Shown here: positions 33,299 through 34,308 of the stretch, one piece after another
Layout: each line of letters begins with the position of its first letter
Position numbering within the stretch: the first letter of the stretch is position 1
Assembly (NCBI GenBank): GCA_016125005.1
Contig: WGMQ01000074.1
Coordinates: 1-34,308 of the forward strand
Reading direction: 5' to 3'
Source of the DNA: a bacterium
Lineage (GTDB): Bacteria > Sumerlaeota > Sumerlaeia > SLMS01
Length of the DNA stretch: 34,308 bases
Translations under genes and position numbers: made by a program
Notes under the pieces: generated by a model
What the model saw: only the letters and a program-made list of their open reading frames with translations
Databases searched by the model: none
Told to the model about the DNA's origin: nothing

Positions 33299-34306
33299 TT
33301 ATTCGACACCATGTTCGAAAACGTACGAAACGTCGTCGCGAAGGTCCGCTATGGAACAGCGGCGGTTCTTCATTGGTGGAGCCTTATACTTGGCATTGAT
33401 CAGGTTGCGGCCAAGTGAATCGAGCCGGAAGGCCTCCAGCGCCGCCCCGAGGAGGAGCACATTGTCGGCCACGTCGCCCCAGCGCAATCCCTTGGCCAGC
33501 GACACGCCATCCAGCGGGCGGCGGTCAAGTCGGCGAAACTCGGCGTTGGTCTTCTTCTCGATGTACTCCCGCATTCCCGGCAGGCGACTTCCACGGCCTG
33601 TCAGGTACCGCACGGGCTCCGGCTCACCGAGTCCGGGCTGCCCCTCTGTGTTAAAGGCACGAAGGGCGTAACGGGAGACCTGTAGCGCCAAGCGGGTACA
33701 ATCGACCTGCGGGCTGCTGGCGGTGAGGCTGAACAGCGGCGAGGGGGTTGCTTCGGGCGGAAAAAGCAGGTTGCCGATGGTCGCCTGAAGGGAGCGGAGC
33801 TTGTCCATCTCAGGCGCGATGCTTCGGAAGTAATGTGTGTCGTCGCGCGCCAAGCCCACGGGGATCGGGTTGAAGGTCATGACGCCGCGCTGATCCTGGC
33901 GTGCGTACAGGGTCCTTAACTTGCCAATATCGCAGAGCATGACCTGCTGGCCCTCGTCCTCCATCGGGAGCCTTTCCACGACGCGTCGAGCGGCGTCGAT
34001 GCCCGAGCAGAAGCCCAGCAATCGATCGGAGAAGGGCTGTGTGATCGAATTCGACTGCACCAGATCCGCGAGGCGCATGCGCTGGAGCTCGGTCACCATC
34101 TGTCCGGCCGGGGCAGCCTCGTCATGCAGCAGCACCACGGCCGGGTATTCGTAGGGATTCACCGGCACCGGCCGGTACGTGACATGACACACCACGCCGC
34201 GCTGCACGATCGCGGCGGCCATGATTTCCCAATTCGCGAAATGTCCGGAAATGAACACCGCGCCCTTGTCGCTCGCCTTCACCGCGTCCAGCCGCTCAGC
34301 GCCCAC
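33299..34306 (-). CDS. Partial gene: LpxL-like fragment joined to PilM-like region
   Basis: The frame is open at the right edge, so the true start lies outside the window. The first 47 or so visible residues look like a lipid A acyltransferase (LpxL/HtrB): KGAVFISGHFANWE contains the HX4E catalytic motif (His22, Glu27), followed by VVCHVTYRPVP. From about residue 55 it changes to a PilM-like actin-fold protein: AVVLLHDEAAPAGQMVTELQ, then DIG (126-128), and later GRGSRLPG (237-244) followed by a terminal GLRWGDVADNVLLLGAALEA segment. PilM helps assemble type IV pili or related secretion systems. The N-terminal lobe of PilM and the rest of LpxL are missing. This could be a real fusion or an artefact of assembly; the PilM-like call is moderate. 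Confidence 0.55.
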   Translation of the reverse strand: MGAERLDAVKASDKGAVFISGHFANWEIMAAAIVQRGVVCHVTYRPVPVNPYEYPAVVLLHDEAAPAGQMVTELQRMRLADLVQSNSITQPFSDRLLGFCSGIDAARRVVERLPMEDEGQQVMLCDIGKLRTLYARQDQRGVMTFNPIPVGLARDDTHYFRSIAPEMDKLRSLQATIGNLLFPPEATPSPLFSLTASSPQVDCTRLALQVSRYALRAFNTEGQPGLGEPEPVRYLTGRGSRLPGMREYIEKKTNAEFRRLDRRPLDGVSLAKGLRWGDVADNVLLLGAALEAFRLDSLGRNLINAKYKAPPMKNRRCSIADLRDDVSYVFEHGVE

Positions 34307-34308
34307 CA

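Overview
This window looks like ordinary, gene-dense chromosome from a GC-rich (about 62-65% by eye) diderm bacterium. Diderm character is inferred from a lipobox protein, an LpxL-like acyltransferase motif at the right edge and secreted or membrane proteins. I cannot name the phylum. The Pst transporter style, a Nramp-like carrier with unusual motifs, a SelW-type protein, a COG4119-type NUDIX enzyme and DUF445/DUF1385 proteins suggest a Planctomycetota, Sumerlaeota or Hydrogenedentota-like lineage, but this is a weak inference. I see no prophage, transposase, integrase or CRISPR array.

Layout. 1-908: end of a DUF1385 membrane protein, an 87-residue protein of unknown function and a SelW/Rdx-family protein, translationally coupled. 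1043-6130: a Nramp-like metal carrier, GMP synthase guaA and, overlapping it, recQ. 6131-6490: intergenic stretch with small repeats and hairpins. 6491-9813 (minus strand): UMF1-type MFS carrier, a zinc-ribbon/DUF2007 protein, a one-pass membrane protein with a pseudopilin-like tail and a VanX-like D-Ala-D-Ala dipeptidase. 9962-11149: glycosyltransferase. 11195-15615: a Pho box followed by pstS-pstC-pstA-pstB, a complete phosphate ABC transporter without phoU. 15947-19097 (minus): the conserved rpsB-tsf-pyrH-frr translation cluster, with an intrinsic terminator between tsf and pyrH. 19390-19465: tRNA-Lys(TTT). 19658-24010 (minus): serA and hrpB helicase. 24167-27986 (plus): TPR-zincin metallopeptidase, DUF445 protein, zinc-ribbon protein and NUDIX hydrolase. 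27991-34306 (minus): GNAT-like protein, TPR lipoprotein, ribD, an RluB-type pseudouridine synthase, a secreted coiled-coil protein and an incomplete gene joining an LpxL-like fragment to a PilM-like region.

How the genes work together. The clearest functional units are the phosphate-starvation-controlled Pst importer and the translation cluster (ribosomal protein S2, EF-Ts, UMP kinase, ribosome recycling factor). The rest is mixed housekeeping: purine, serine and riboflavin synthesis, RNA modification and DNA repair.

The most unusual signal is not a gene. The exact octamer GTCTATAC (or its complement GTATAGAC) occurs 13 times, against about 0.4 expected from base composition. All copies are inside four genes: five in recQ, two in the adjacent MFS gene, five in hrpB and one in the TPR lipoprotein gene. 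They fall in all three reading frames and often force rare codons (ATA, CTA, AGA). This points to selection on the DNA word itself, for example a DNA-uptake or protein-recognition sequence enriched in genome-maintenance genes.
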